From Deltaproteobacteria bacterium (lineage in GTDB: Bacteria > Desulfobacterota > DSM-4660 > Desulfatiglandales > Desulfatiglandaceae): DNA of 20,364 nucleotides. The first letter of the stretch is position 1. The number at the start of each line of letters is the position of its first letter. Position numbers and translations under genes: made by a program. The notes beneath the pieces were generated by a model, which worked only from the letters and a program-made list of their open reading frames with translations, searched no databases and had not been told where the DNA came from. Positions 19,712 through 20,364 of this stretch are shown here, in pieces. The stretch spans positions 1 through 20,364 of the forward strand of contig QMLZ01000029.1 in assembly GCA_003646995.1 (NCBI GenBank). Direction: 5' to 3'.

Positions 19712-19727
19712 GGAAAAGGGATCTAGG

Positions 19728-20186
19728 ATGGCCGTGAGAGTAGTATGCCAAAACAAAAAGGCCTCACACGATTACCACATCGAGGAAACCCTGGAGGCAG
19801 GTATTGTGTTGCTCGGGCCTGAAGTAAAATCCCTGCGCGAAGGCCGGGCTAGCCTAGTGGACAGCTATGCAAAGGTAAAGAAAGGTGAAGTATATCTTTA
19901 TAACATGCATATAACACCATATGCCTACGCTGGACACGTAAACCTTGATCCGAGGAGGCCGAGGAAGCTCCTTCTCAACAAGAGAGAAATAAAAAGGCTC
20001 ATAGGCAAGACAGAGGAAAAAGGGTATACCCTAATTCCCACCAAGTTGTATTTCTCGCCCAAGGGCTGGGCAAAGGTAGAATTGGCTATTGCTAAGGGTA
20101 AGCGGAAATATGATAAGCGGAAAGCCATAAAGGAGAGAGAACTAAAAAGAGAAATGGAGCAGGTCAAAAAACGTGGCCCTTATTGA
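19728..20186 (+). CDS. smpB: tmRNA-binding protein SmpB
   Basis: SmpB binds tmRNA and mimics the tRNA anticodon arm during trans-translation on stalled ribosomes. I chose ATG 19728 (152 aa) instead of an in-frame start at 19674 lying inside ptsI, because AAGGAAAAGGG precedes it and the product then begins like the family. Motifs are [12 protein letters not shown] (9-20), [16 protein letters not shown] (28-43), the [10 protein letters not shown] strand, and a basic tail [14 protein letters not shown] that folds on the ribosome. The stop codon TGA (20184-20186) lies within the -35 box of the ssrA promoter. Its partner RNA starts 44 bp downstream. Confidence 0.97.
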   Translation: MAVRVVCQNKKASHDYHIEETLEAGIVLLGPEVKSLREGRASLVDSYAKVKKGEVYLYNMHITPYAYAGHVNLDPRRPRKLLLNKREIKRLIGKTEEKGYTLIPTKLYFSPKGWAKVELAIAKGKRKYDKRKAIKERELKREMEQVKKRGPY

Positions 20187-20211
20187 CTATGATTCTTAAA
20201 AGGCTTATACT
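20183..20211 (+). promoter_or_regulatory. sigma70-type promoter of ssrA
   Basis: TTGACT (20183-20188) and TATACT (20206-20211) each match the consensus at five of six positions and are separated by the optimal 17 bp. Transcription would begin near 20218, about 13 nt before the mature tmRNA 5' end, leaving a short leader to be removed by RNase P. The -35 box contains the smpB stop codon. Confidence 0.75.
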
Positions 20212-20230
20212 TTTAATAGTTCTTTGAGAT

Positions 20231-20364
20231 GGGGGCGAACTGGCTTCGACGGGGATAGTGAAGCTTAGGCTGCATACCGAGGTTCCGCCTGCTCGTAAAA
20301 CAGGTGGGTTAAACACAGACGCAGACGATTATGCGTATGCTCTAGCCGCTTAATGACGGCTAGC
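20231..20364 (+). ncRNA. ssrA: transfer-messenger RNA (tmRNA), 5' part only
   Basis: tmRNA rescues stalled ribosomes with SmpB and adds a degradation tag. The 5' end GGGGGCGAACTGGCTTCGAC is diagnostic. Pseudoknot 1 can be seen as CCGCCTG (20285-20291) with CAGGTGG (20301-20307), including one G-U pair. The tag frame starts at the resume codon GCA (20321) and ends at TAA (20351-20353), encoding ADDYAYALAA, with the usual -LAA degron. Helix 5 forms CTAGCCG (20342-20348) with CGGCTAG (20357-20363) around the stop codon. The rest (later pseudoknots, tRNA-like 3' end) lies outside the window. The exact 5' base may differ by one. Confidence 0.97.

Noticed and set aside
19674..19727. N-terminal extension of SmpB starting within ptsI.
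   Set aside because: A strong ribosome binding site and family-like N-terminus place the start at 19728.

Overview
The window looks like an ordinary chromosomal segment from a Desulfobacterota-type (former Deltaproteobacteria) bacterium. The basis is the gene string ffh-rpsP-khpA-rimM-trmD-SPOUT methyltransferase-rplS-rnhB-yraN-rsmI, followed by HPr, enzyme I, smpB and ssrA, together with PilY1/PilB-type pilus genes. No phage, transposon, CRISPR array, tRNA or rRNA was seen. The assignment rests on gene order and protein motifs read by eye, not on a database search.

Region 1 (1-6031, + strand) is pilus-related and ends in DNA repair. It holds the 3' end of a PilY1-like pilus tip protein, a small exported protein of unknown function and a clear intrinsic terminator (about 1202-1238). 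A regulatory stretch with inverted repeats and a promoter-like sequence follows. Next come an exported nine-TPR protein, a PilB/GspE-type assembly ATPase, and recN starting 2 bp after the ATPase stop.

Region 2 (6018-11181, - strand) is a compact leftward cluster. In transcription order it holds a nucleoside phosphorylase-like protein, a DUF1786 actin-fold protein, NAD+-dependent DNA ligase (ligA), acylphosphatase, and a lipoprotein with a FlgT-like tail. The 8-bp overlaps DUF1786/ligA and ligA/acyP suggest one transcript. The lipoprotein gene overlaps recN tail to tail by 14 bp.

Region 3 (11182-11428) is an AT-rich divergent intergenic region with promoter-like sequences in both directions.

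Region 4 (11429-20186, + strand) is a long translation/secretion operon: ffh, rpsP, khpA, rimM, trmD, a SPOUT methyltransferase, rplS, rnhB, yraN, rsmI, HPr, ptsI and smpB. Most gaps are below 60 bp or are overlaps; the exception is a 150-bp gap between rpsP and khpA. No internal terminator was recognised. The products serve protein targeting (SRP), ribosome assembly, tRNA and rRNA methylation, RNA/DNA hybrid removal, a PTS phosphorelay and ribosome rescue.

Region 5 (20183-20364) is a well-formed sigma70-type promoter whose -35 box overlaps the smpB stop codon. It is followed by the 5' part of tmRNA (ssrA), cut by the window edge just after its tag reading frame, which encodes ADDYAYALAA.

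I did not find a convincing new multi-gene system. The better leads are the DUF1786-phosphorylase pair, altered conserved motifs in RsmI and Ffh, the competing inverted repeats ahead of the TPR/PilB genes, and the unexplained rpsP-khpA gap.
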